In this document: positions 12,701 through 22,300 of the stretch, piece after piece
Numbering within the stretch: position 1 is the first letter of the stretch
Layout of the letters: the number at the start of each line of letters is the position of its first letter
NCBI GenBank assembly: GCA_947184155.2
Contig: CAMXCT020000274.1
Coordinates: 211,451 to 275,450 of the forward strand
Direction of reading: 5' to 3'
Length of the DNA: 64,000 nucleotides
Source: Cladocopium goreaui
Taxonomy: Eukaryota > Sar > Dinophyceae > Suessiales > Symbiodiniaceae
The notes under the pieces: generated by a model
Database searches by the model: none
What the model was told of the DNA's origin: nothing
What the model saw: only the letters and a program-made list of their open reading frames with translations
Made by a program: the position numbers and the translations under genes

Positions 12701-15522
12701 TGACCATACCCCAAGGACTGGGTAGACAATCGCGCGCGCGAGCGGCCACCCCAAGAACCATAAATCCGGACTTCGACAACTTCTAGTGGGGTGTCTAACA
12801 TCACCCTACCTCGACCCTTCAAGGTACACATAAAATTGATGTGTCATCCCATTTTGGATGCTCTAGGTATGTCTAGGTAAACACATCGAATCAAAAAGCA
12901 TCATCCTGCAACAACCTGCCTGGGAATCAGCCCCGCATCTTCGCCGGTATTGCGATCTGCCCTGAGTGGAACGTAGTGGAACGTGGCGACTGCACAGCTT
13001 CCGTCGTAGTTGGGGACATGACCAAAGAAATGTTGTCTGAAAATGGGCCAGAGCCCACTTCGAGGCCAATTTCATTGGGAAAATCATTGTAAGCCCTGTA
13101 ACATAGTGTCGAAAAGATCCTGCTTGATTCAAGACGCACCGAGCCATTTATTTAGGATTTTGCATAGACAAGCCAAAGAAATTCGGTACGTCGGCTGGGA
13201 GGCGGTGTTTGAGCTATCTTGGAATGAAATTGCCCAGTCTGAAGCCCAGAAGCTGATTCAGATGAATCACCGGTGAGTAACATAGAAAATGCGGACATCT
13301 TTGATCTGGATTCAAGGAATTAACGACCACATATATCTAATATCAATGAAAATGATCCAGATCATTAAGTAATCATTATATGCGATCATTATACGTGTTT
13401 CAGATGATATGTGATGAAATATAGTGGCTCACTCACCTGAATTAAGGCAATATTGATCAATCAAACGGGATTTTTTTACCCCTGCTCAGTACCCATCATT
13501 CCAGTGACGCAGTGAGGTCACTGGAACTCGTCAAGATGTATGTATATAATCTTTCTCAAGTCGAAGCTCATATCTATTTTTCGTCGCCTCAGCCGTGTTT
13601 TTATAGAGCGAATATCTCTATGTTGACAAGGTGACTGGTACCTTTACCTAGTAGGATATGTATCTAATACAGAAAGTTGAACTACCCATAAAACATTGAT
13701 GGACGCCATAGACATCGCCCATCGCCAAGTGACATCATGGTGTGGGTCTTGCCGGACCCGGTTTGGCCATAGGCAAAGATGGTGGCGTTGTATCCTGACT
13801 GACCATCATGATACATGATGGCACAGAACATGCTCATATCGACAAAGCCCTGCACAAAAAGCATGCACAAATCACCGCAAACCAAGCACCCTATGCCTAT
13901 GCCGGGTTCATGCCCTGGTTGTATACCAACAGTTGGATGGTAAAATCACCGAGTTCCAATGACAGTGACGTCTCGAAAAAATCGTCCTGAGAAGGCTTTG
14001 TCCAGCAATTGGATGCCCAAAGATCTGAAGACTTGTACTTGACTTGAGTCTGAACCTTAGCAGCTATGGTTTTTTGTTGCATGAGAAGCGGCGACTCAAC
14101 CAATGGGAAGGGCATGTTCACAATAGATTGTCTAAGTCTATTTCTCCTATGTATCACAGCTATATACAAATACAATATCAATATACAATATTAATATATA
14201 ATATTAAAATACACTACTAATGTATATATATATATATATAAATAGAGATTTGTCTGGTACGAGTAAAGGTTCATCCCTACATCTCTCCGAGACCTCACGT
14301 ATGCAGCATAAGTATGTATTTTGCAGATTCCTCTGGATCTGCAAGCTGCAGTCACCCCGAAACCCCGAATTCAAAAACGGGGCGAAGAACATGAAATCGT
14401 GACAATTTACAACAAAACCCAAGATCCAAGCCTATTCAAAGGCAATGCTTGATGCTTTTCCCCGACAATAAGCGTCATTGGTGAGATCGGCTATGAAGTC
14501 GCTCTAAATTTGAACATTCCGCGGAATATCATGGAATCATGTCTTGATGGCTCCTCCTTCCCATCCTCGAATGGAGAAACCAAATGCATGGTCAAAGGTA
14601 AAGGATTTGTCTTGGAAACCTTCACGTTGTAGAACCACCTACAGCAGTGCACTCTGAAAGGCCGTGCTGTGGCAGTTGCAGCATGTCATTCTGAGCTGTC
14701 CTGCTACGTTTGTTGGGTTCACAGAAACACTACGTACTACGGAGCCTATGATTGTGTGTGTGAAATCCCTTCAGCATGTCATGGTTGAGAGATGTTGAGC
14801 GAAAGGTCATCTCCGTTATTCAGTTTTGACTCGTGTTCAGTAACGCACAACGCTGAACTGGTGATGATATCTTATACTTATTGTATCTTATTGTCACCAG
14901 AACTTGTTTGTTCAAAAATAGAGGGAAATAAACCAGCAAATTCCATATAAAATCTATTGTACTAACCAGTTTGTATAAACCGGTTTTAGAATGTTTTAGA
15001 ACTTGTTTGTCTATGATTGTGGGGTTCCACCGGCGCATGAAACGGAAAAGCACATGATCGGACGATGCCGATGATACCCGAAAATGATAGACAGTCAATA
15101 ATTTTTAGAGACAGGGCCCCCCAAATGATCATCATGAATCTACTGGAATCATTATACTACATTGTTTGCTCTTCCAATTTGGCAGTCATGATGCCTGATG
15201 TTTGGTTGGTGATGTGCTCAAGTTTGCTGGGTATATCAGTGCATGGGGTATATCCCCTTCTTCTTTGCAAATTCCGTACCCTGTTGTTCTTAGTGAAAAT
15301 CTAGATAGCCATTTTTAAAGATCCGCATCAAATTCCTATTCATCCTACTAAAGCCAATTATAAAAGTCCCTGGTCCATCCTGGTCCCATGTTTCCCATCA
15401 CGTCCCCAATGGCTTCTGGCGGATTCCGCCTCGGCTTTCGGCCCGATGACGTCCACGCAGACCTCGCCGCCCTCCCGCAACTCTTTGGCGGACATGGGCC
15501 GCATGCGGACTGCCACACAGAC
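707..15522 (-). CDS. Kinesin motor protein gene, partial (17 motor exons)
   Basis: Plus-end or minus-end directed microtubule ATPase. Seventeen exons joined by hand give 964 nt, about 321 codons, with reading phase kept at every junction. In order they encode the N-terminal strand (VCVAVRMRP), FTFDHAF, the P-loop GQTGSGKT, GLIPR, SFLEIYNE, VFDLL, GVYVKDLQE, switch I (NATSSRSH), switch II (VDLAGSER), GANINKSLSALG, IPYRNSKLTRVLQ and ESLGGN...AAISP. The GANINKSLSALG stretch and the ISP end resemble kinesin-3, but I would not insist on the subfamily. Only 16 residues separate GLIPR from SFLEIYNE, roughly a dozen fewer than usual, so one in-frame exon may be missed between 12466 and 10394. The start codon, neck, stalk and cargo tail are not identified; the tail must lie left of the window. 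Introns carry inverted-repeat elements and no other genes. Confidence 0.9.
771..2535. other. Long kinesin intron
   Basis: A 1.76-kb AT-rich stretch between two kinesin exons. It contains a TA microsatellite near 1685-1720 and degenerate 'tggattatagctgg' repeats at 940-1360. No coding signal was seen. It begins with GA and ends with AG in the gene's direction. Confidence 0.6.
2536..2564 (-). CDS. Kinesin micro-exon: NSKLTRVLQ
   Basis: 29-nt exon, acceptor CCAAG|GA. It encodes NSKLTRVLQ. The following intron must start with GA (CTTCAG|GAGTC) to join ESLGGN in frame; no GT or GC alternative keeps phase. Confidence 0.85.
3046..3103 (-). CDS. Kinesin exon: VI..L..IPYR
   Basis: 58-nt exon, acceptor CTGAG|GT, donor TATC|GTTC. 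It encodes VINSLSKLAAGNKKVFIPY with the Arg codon split by the next intron. Confidence 0.88.
3627..3668 (-). CDS. Kinesin exon: NINKSL
   Basis: 42-nt exon, acceptor AGGAAG|GA, donor GGGAAC|GTC. It encodes EGANINKSLSALGN, the alpha-4 microtubule-binding motif; this form is typical of kinesin-3. Confidence 0.9.
4408..4470 (-). CDS. Kinesin exon: switch II (VDLAGSER)
   Basis: 63-nt exon, acceptor CACCAG|GT, donor AAGCTG|GTCG. It encodes VDLAGSERASRTGAEGSTLK. DLAGSE is switch II. A second GT donor (CTG|GTGAG at 4374) would lengthen the exon but break phase with the next one. Confidence 0.92.
4668..4773. mobile_element. Family A inverted-repeat element, diverged
   Basis: TACCCTCTGGTCATTTAACAG...TTACCAGAGGGCA. 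A lone left end lies at 4491, and a related copy at 5676-5802. Kinesin intron. Confidence 0.7.
5323..5354 (-). CDS. Kinesin micro-exon: FSKMNL
   Basis: 32-nt exon, acceptor CTTCAG|GC, donor AATTTG|GTGTC. It encodes ANNNFSKMNL and joins in phase 0 to VDLAGSER, giving the usual SK.NLVDLAGSER. Confidence 0.85.
5450..5551. mobile_element. Family B inverted-repeat element
   Basis: CTGGTTGGTAGTTT...AAACCACCAACCAG with the body 'ctctgaaaaatatgagttcgtcagttgggatgatga'. Kinesin intron. Confidence 0.8.
7796..7894 (-). CDS. Kinesin exon: switch I (SSRSH)
   Basis: 99-nt exon, acceptor TGCCAG|GC, donor CCTTG|GTGG. It encodes AHRATAATQMNATSSRSH and then CIFTIKLHQKD. NATSSRSH is the switch I nucleotide sensor. 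Confidence 0.92.
8522..8634. mobile_element. Family B inverted-repeat element
   Basis: AACTGGTTGGTGGT...ACCACCAACCAGTT. The body shares 36 bases with the 5.45-kb copy. Confidence 0.85.
9006..9063 (-). CDS. Kinesin exon: DLQEIVV
   Basis: 58-nt exon, acceptor TCGAG|GA, donor AAAG|GTCCC. It encodes DLQEIVVDTAERLQHLINK, corresponding to the GL.E..V......L...G segment leading to switch I. Confidence 0.85.
9323..9372 (-). CDS. Kinesin exon: GLEIRE..GVYV
   Basis: 50-nt exon, acceptor GCCAG|CG (the only acceptor not followed by G), GC donor GTCAAG|GCC. It encodes GGLEIREAKGMGVYVK, the L.I.E....GVYV hairpin of kinesin motors. Confidence 0.82.
9882..9910 (-). CDS. Kinesin micro-exon: VFDLL
   Basis: 29-nt exon, acceptor GCACAG|GA, GC donor CAAAG|GCC. 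It encodes IVFDLLQPK, completing the EIYNE..x.DLL motif across the splice junction. Confidence 0.8.
10356..10394 (-). CDS. Kinesin exon: SFLEIYNE
   Basis: 39-nt exon, acceptor CCGAG|GT, GC donor AACGA|GCAAC. It encodes FLICCSFLEIYNE, one of the most conserved kinesin motifs. Confidence 0.88.
11567..11685. mobile_element. Family B inverted-repeat element
   Basis: CTGGTTGGTGGTG...AAACCACCAACCA, 'aagttcgtcaatgggaaggatgacatccc' inside. Kinesin intron. Confidence 0.8.
12116..12224. mobile_element. Family A inverted-repeat element
   Basis: 109 bp, ends TACCCTCTGGTTATTTAACA and its inverse. It lies between kinesin exons. Confidence 0.85.
12466..12495 (-). CDS. Kinesin exon: ISEGLFDR helix
   Basis: Acceptor CTGCAG|GA completes the Arg of GLIPR and continues ISEGLFDRG, the helix after IPR in kinesins. 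The donor GGCGT|GTC is the one that keeps phase; it is less certain than the acceptor. Confidence 0.65.
12920..12961 (-). CDS. Kinesin exon: GLIPR
   Basis: 42-nt exon, acceptor CTCAG|GG, GC donor CCCAG|GCAGG. It encodes ADRNTGEDAGLIP plus the first two bases of Arg, equivalent to the GIIPR motif after the P-loop. Confidence 0.75.
13719..13849 (-). CDS. Kinesin exon: P-loop
   Basis: Acceptor TGCAG|GG. It encodes GFVDMSMFCA, then GYNATIFAYGQTGSGKTHTMM, the ATP-binding Walker A of kinesins. A GC donor after GATGG keeps phase with the next exon; the donor is inferred from phase. Confidence 0.9.
14018..14055 (-). CDS. Kinesin exon: SSQ..VF helix
   Basis: 38-nt exon, acceptor CTAAG|GT. It encodes SDSSQVQVFRSL, matching the S..Q..VF motif of kinesins. 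The downstream junction is non-canonical: the intron begins GGCATC, or GCATC if shifted by one base. Confidence 0.75.
14581..14619 (-). CDS. Kinesin exon: FTFDHAF strand
   Basis: 39-nt exon, acceptor GAAG|GT, donor TTTG|GTTTC. It encodes FQDKSFTFDHAF, the F.FD.VF motif that precedes the P-loop in kinesins. Phase 1 in and phase 1 out match its neighbours. Confidence 0.75.
15402..15522 (-). CDS. Kinesin exon: N-terminal beta-1 strand
   Basis: Acceptor CCAG|GT, donor GAC|GTGATG. It encodes VCVAVRMRPMSAKEL followed by a short acidic loop and ends in phase 1. This is the first strand of a kinesin motor (consensus V.V.VRVRP). The exon that supplies the start codon was not found. Confidence 0.85.
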
Positions 15523-16249
15523 CTGGACGATGGCATACGAAGTTTCGCTGGAAGCGTGGGATGGTGGGATGGCCCTTTTTAAGGGGAAAATCCATGGATC
15601 CACTTGGAATATCATCGGAATATCCTCATCAAAGATGGCAATAGGTGACTTTCCAGCTAGCCATGTTTGCCAGAGGGTACTCTTTGAACACAATCTGCGT
15701 CCATGTTCAACTCCAAACCTATTGGGTTATTTGATCTTTATCGTTTCCATTCATAGGCTGTGGCTAGTCCCGAAAGAATCATAAAAAATCAACGTGTTCC
15801 AAAGAGGTTTCCTGTATAATGGGACCTCAAAATGGATGGAGATATGGACATGTTTGATATTGTTTGATCCATACATTCCAGTACCAAATATGACTAAACA
15901 ACCACCAGGGTTTAACCCGGGAGAGTTTGAATATCGAAGGGAGGAGATTCCAAGATGTTGAGATATGTCCCCCCATGTTGAAAGATGATCCAGCTGGTGC
16001 TCAAGTCATCTGTGTTGTGGTGCAAGGTGAGGTCTCATGGATGGTGAAAAAGGACTTGTCTAGCTTGGTTCATCTTGGTTCCCTAGGATTTTTGAGGGAT
16101 ATAACATGATATAACTAGACTTAATGGGTTTATAAACCAAGTCTAGTTAACCTATAACTGGAGGGCCTCAGCTTGTGGGCCATAACCATGGTTTCTCATC
16201 ATTTTCCCCATTTCTAAACTGCCAACCAGGTTCTGGGCTATCCCCCCAT

Positions 16250-16370
16250 TTTTGCGCAACCCCCGAAGCGCGGGACAAGTCACGGTGGCATCCCCCTCCA
16301 CGACCAAATCCATGGCGTCCGTGGTGACCGAAAAAGCTGAGAACACACCGGGCTCGGTGGTCTCAGCAAC
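16250..16370 (-). CDS. Exon-like island, beta-strand module
   Basis: The minus frame encodes GVFSAFSVTTDAMDLVVEGD then ATVTCPALRG, paralleling the 19.1-kb exon (F/S...D-M-x-L-x-G-D-x-x-V). It could instead be 5' sequence of the kinesin gene. Confidence 0.42.
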
Positions 16371-19300
16371 CGGGAATGGTAGCGGCTGGCGAATAAAACT
16401 GGGAAAGTGCTAGGTATGATACAACTGGTTGGCTATTGCTATAAAGCCTTAAATCTATTAAAAAATCTGGTGAAAACTCTTTAGGAACAAAAACACGTGT
16501 CAGAGTTGGAACGTTGGAACACTTGAATCTGTCAAACAATCTCCTCCGTTCAGTGTCATACATATTTGTACGTTTGGCAGGTGAAATGTGTCAGCTGGCT
16601 TCGTCTAGGACTTCAACCACGTTCACAGGTGCCGTTCGTGTATCCACTTGGTGATCCTCGCTCCCTCGAGGCAAAAACGCTGCGCTCTGATCCGTCTGGT
16701 TCTGGATTGGTTGTGGGATAGCGCATGCTTGATGTGCGACCTGGAAAAGCTGTTCCCAGAATCAAATTCTGTGCGCGGTCTTTTGATAATGTTCATACAA
16801 ATCAAATAAGATTCATGTGGAACAGCTAAAAAACGATTGAAACAAATCATCTAGAAACGATTGAGACACTGGTCCTCAGGACTTGGTTTGGATGCCAATG
16901 TCCGTTTAAATAAGAACTTGGGTAGCATCTCCCCGCAATACATGGCTGATATCAGATATGTATACTGTATAATATATATATATAGATATGTTTGATATTC
17001 CCATGTGCTGCAAAATGGTCATCGACTGAGCTGCTCTTCACCAAAGTGTCGACATTGATAGTAAAATCATGAAACATCCATGGGTTTCTGTTGCTTAAAT
17101 CAATGGATTGGTTTAAGGGAAAAATTACAGGAAACCATGGTTTTTACCATTAAATATGGGGCTTTCCTGTAAATTTTCCCCTAAACCAATCCATTGATTA
17201 AACATGCTAAAAAAACATCCGCTTCAGCCACGACATGAAACATCCGCACAGCTCGGCCCCGCTCGGCATAGCTGGAGATCTGCCAGGTGGTAGGGTTGAA
17301 ACCTCGGAAAAAACGCATGAATGTGAGCTTAGGGTTTAATACTGGCTGAAATTGATTCAACATTAATGGTTCATAGTGGCTAATAATGGTGAATAGTATG
17401 GTTAATAATATGATTATTAAGATGGTTAATAATATGGTTACTGTAATAATGAGTATTGATGGTTAATAATGATTGACAATAGTTGATTCATATAGTTCAT
17501 AATGGTGAATAATGGTTATTGATGGATATAACCATGGGATTACCCTCATACGTCGGGATATGGGACCCCTTTTTTTTTTACTATGGCATGCTATGGCTGT
17601 CTACTTTTTTAACTGGAACTGCACCGCAAACAGTTTTTTACATGATGACATGGGGCAGCAAGATCATGAACCACTGGATCTTGGAATCTTGGGGTCTACA
17701 AGTAGCGATACATCCAATTTTTCAAGGCTGACTCCTTTCTGCTCCTGTGAGTGCAGTTGCACTTGGATACCCTAAAGGATGCCCCTAAGTAAGGCCCCCG
17801 ATAGGGATCCGAAGGGTACAGTAGTTTCTGTAGGTTCGACCCACCCCGAAAATCAATGGTATAAACTCAATATCTAAATTCAGTATAATTCAGTATCATA
17901 GGGATCCTCTTCTAAGCATAGGAAAACTACGATCATACTATCATAGTCATAGATATACTTGAAAACACCAGAGAAGCACCAAGGGATAGAAGCCCGAAGC
18001 GAACATTCTGATGCATCATGCTCAAAAAAACCTTCCCTGCGATGTCAAAAAAGAAGGGCTTGAAGCAACAAAGAAGCCTTCCATCATGAAGGCAAGATAC
18101 CCTCTGGTAAACTAACATAGCTATGGAAAATCACCATTTTCAATGGGAAAATCCACTATAAATCACCATTTTCAATAGCTACGTTAAATTACCAGAGGGT
18201 ATCCACAATCTCTGAGGTTTAACTGGATGTTTTTTACATCCATGGAACAACCCGTGAAAAAATTCTTCTTTCCAGCGCTGTCACTTTTTTTTACCATCCC
18301 AACAAACAGCCCTCCATGGCTGTAGCGATATCTTGGAATCCCCAACTCAGGATCTCTGATGGGTTGTAGACACTCAGCACAACCAAGTAGTTCAAACCTG
18401 CAGTGACAGTTTGGCATGTGGGAATCTCAAACGATGCAGTGGGCTTACTCTGCAGGATGGATGCCGTCATTTTACCCAAGATGGATTTCTACCTCAAGGA
18501 ATAGTGAAGATGGGTATTGGTGTTCTTCCTTTCCACCCCCTAAATGGTATGCTGCATATGCTCGTCAACGGGGATCATCATACCATCTCAAACATTCTCA
18601 AACCACCAACCAACCAAATAATGATAGGCGGGCGTGCTGATTTGCCTAAGCCCTACATACTCAGCCTCTGTTACTCAAACATGACCAGCTGGGAAATCAA
18701 CTATAAATGGAGGTTTCTAGCTGGAAAAATGATCAGATAAGTGATGGATTTTCCTGCAAGCCATGTTTGATTTGATGACGGTAACACCGACATCCTGTCT
18801 CTTGCCGAATATTTTAAGTGCTCCTTCCTGTCGCAGTTTCCCAGGGCCCCCGGATGGCGAAGTGGGCGAAGTGCGACTTCAAATGCAGATCCAATGACCC
18901 AGGACATCATGTGACAACCCTGATATCTATTTGAAAGTATGGGATAAACATTATGGGAAAAATATGTGTTGAACATCTAACATTATGGGAAAAACACCAC
19001 ACATAAATTTATGGGCCAATTGGCCATTGCTTCCATAGCTACATGTAAAAAAAAGATGGCTAAAAGAACATGTCATCCAAAATGGCTAACACACCATGCA
19101 AGCGCCTCCACTTTTACATCACCATCCAAAATCATGTCAGATGTGGCTGTGCGATCCCAGCCCTCTGAAGAAAACGCACCTGCACTGATTGGTCGTGCAT
19201 TGCGGTACCGCACAGTCACCTGCGAGGCACTGTAGAAGTGGAACTGCATTGTCCATAACCTTTGTGATGCTTAGACACTGTTATCAAAAATGTGTTGTCA

Positions 19301-22300
19301 GAATAACAGATATCAAATTTATCTCTTATTTTATTGATATTCTATATTTTGATTTTAAGTTGTAAGAATATGTGGAACATGTGATGGTTATTCCGTTGGA
19401 ACTTCCATTGATTGTAGATTCAAGCTGAAAATCAAACACCAAAAGAAGACCCAAACATGATTTTCCCTTGAATCGTCAAGGCACATCGGCACATCCATGT
19501 TGACAATCTGATCAAATGGTCAAAAGATGTCAAACCATCATATTTTGGCTATGCAGTTCCACGTATTTGGGTGGGTATATGGCCTTTTGTGGTTATATCA
19601 AGTTATATCCCACCGTATCAGGGTTATGGGGGTCATTTCACCATACAAGTAATTAGTCATTATTACGTAATCCTCGAAAAAGGTAGACAAGTTATATGAA
19701 TCATTATCACGATTTTAGCTTCGGATTTTACCAATTTCTATCTTTTTTCAGGGAATTAGGAGAATCACCAACCAAGCACTTTTTGAAACACACGGGCTGT
19801 CGAAGACTGTCGAAGGGACCGGCCTTCCGCGAATCGACCGCATCGACCTTGGGGTGGAGCCACTGCAAACAAGTGAACATGATAGCCACATATATATATA
19901 CTGTATAAAATATAGGATAATATATGTGTATATATATATATTAAATAAGTTGCATGTTACGTTATACAATGTTATACACTATATTTTAATAGTGATACTC
20001 CTATAATATGCACTAATATACTATATATATACATATATGATGAATGATATATGACTCATGATGAGTGACGCTGCCACAGGTACCCTTGAAACACCATTAA
20101 TGTCGGAACATGCTGTGGATGGCAAATCTGAGGTTCAACAGAAAACATATGCACTGGTTGAGTAAAGTTGGAACAGAAACTGCTTACCCTCCGGTGTCAT
20201 GAAAGGTGGCTAGCTGGGACATCCCCGAACAAAATGGAGGTTTATAGCTGGGCAAATCACCCATAAATGGCGGATTTGCCATTGCAACGATTGATTACCA
20301 ATAGCTCTGGACTTGCACCGAGTACAAATGAAGTGAACAATGAAACATATATTTTTGGTTTCCTGAGTCTTGCAGTGAACTTTGGACAGTTGAAACACAC
20401 CGCTTCGGGAAAACAAAGGTGTGTCCCTTGGCATCGTGACTTAATCCGTGCCCGTGTTGGAATGGGTTGACACCCATGCGGCAACAACCAACAAATACAC
20501 CAGCATTACAAGACATGACATGGCGCAGACTGTGAACCATGACCCAGAACCAGTTCCTGTCGAATAAGTCAGTTCAAGAAATGCAACAAACAAGCCACCA
20601 AACAACAACTATGCATTCCAAAAAACAAAATCAAGCTTCCTACATATCAACAAGTGCTGCACAACCATCAAACCATCAATAGCTTCTTCACATTGGGAAT
20701 GTGGGCGAACAGCACGTCCACACTCAGAACTACCGAAGGTTGTATGAGAAATCATAATCAATAACTAATTACATATACATTTACAATGAGGTACAATATG
20801 ATTAAGCTACACACAATTTAAGTATAATACAACAAAATGCAATAGTTGAGATTGGATCCTTCGAGAATACTTATCAATTACGAATAAAGTGTAACTAATA
20901 TTGCTTGATATATCATAATGTATGTACTTGGTATATATGTATATCATCACTGTACATATCTTAATTTCTCAAAACCAATTTCGATATGTTGTGATCTTGT
21001 ATATTTACAATCTTAAATCAAAAGAGAGCATCTCAAACCTATAGAATATCTTCATCATTCAAGATAGTACCTCAATCATATATTGTACCTCATTCAAAAT
21101 AATATTATATCATATATCAAGTTGATTACATCCAATTAAGTGCCATTAATATTCCATTAGTATTCCATTCACATTTCATGAATTTTCTCAAAGTCTCAAT
21201 CTTCCCAAATTATGCTAACAACTATTGTATTTTATCATTAATATTCCATTAGTACTCCATCAAATTATACCCTCTGGTAAATTGACATAGCTACGTATGG
21301 AAAATTACAAAAAAATAAGAACAGTAGATCAACTATCATCATATTCGCTAAGTTAAATTATCCAGAGGGTACCAGTTATAAACCCCCTGAATTCACCATT
21401 AATTCACCACATTTTGTTGGTTAAATTACAATTTTGGCTATTAATTCACCATTAAATCACCATTGAATCACCATTAAATCACCATGAATTCACCATTAAA
21501 TCACCATTGATTCACCATTAAATCACCATGAATTCACCATTAAATCACCATTAATTCACCATTAAATCACCATGAATTCACCATGAATTCACCATTAAAT
21601 CACCATGAATTCACCATGAATTCACCATTAATTCACCATTAAATCAACATGAATTCACCATGAATTCACCATTGATTCACCATTAAATCACCATGAATTC
21701 ACCATTAAATCACCATTAATTCACCATTAAATCACCATGAATTCACCATGAATTCACCATTAAATCACCATGAATTCACCATGAATTCACCATTAATTCA
21801 CCATTAAATCAACATGAATTCACCATGAATTCACCATTGATTCACCATTAAATCACCATGAATTCACCATTAAATCACCATTAATTCACCATTAAATCAC
21901 CATGAATTCACCATGAATTCACCATTAAATCACCATGAATTCACCAGTAAATCACCATGAATTCACCATGAACTCACCATGAATTCACCATTAAATCACC
22001 ATTAAATCACCATGAATTCACCATTAAATCACTATTAATTCACCATTAATTCACCATTAAATCACCATTAAATCACCATTAACTCACCATTAAATCACCA
22101 TGAATTCACCATTAAATCACCATGAATTCACCATGAACTCACCATGAATTCACCATTTTCTTGACATTTCTTGGGGCAGTCATGGTCACCGTCACCCCGT
22201 CACTGAGGCGTCAAGGCCAAGCAGACCAGGTCGTCTTCAGGCCACACCTTGGCGCGGCTGGGGCGGTCGATGGAAAAACAAATGCCTAGAATTAGATATA

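Noticed and set aside
12583..12831. Extra kinesin exon (VMLDTPLEVVEVRIYGSW)
   Set aside because: It lies between two exons that already join in phase, and it has no kinesin motif.
17760..17850. Possible tRNA (GGTTCGACCC at 17832)
   Set aside because: No cloverleaf or anticodon arm could be formed upstream.
18098..18201. Inverted repeats read as transcription terminators
   Set aside because: The same sequence recurs at ten places with fixed ends, which fits a mobile element.
21424..22160. CRISPR-like array
   Set aside because: No unique spacers; it is a tandem minisatellite in a eukaryotic context. The same holds for 28302-28870.
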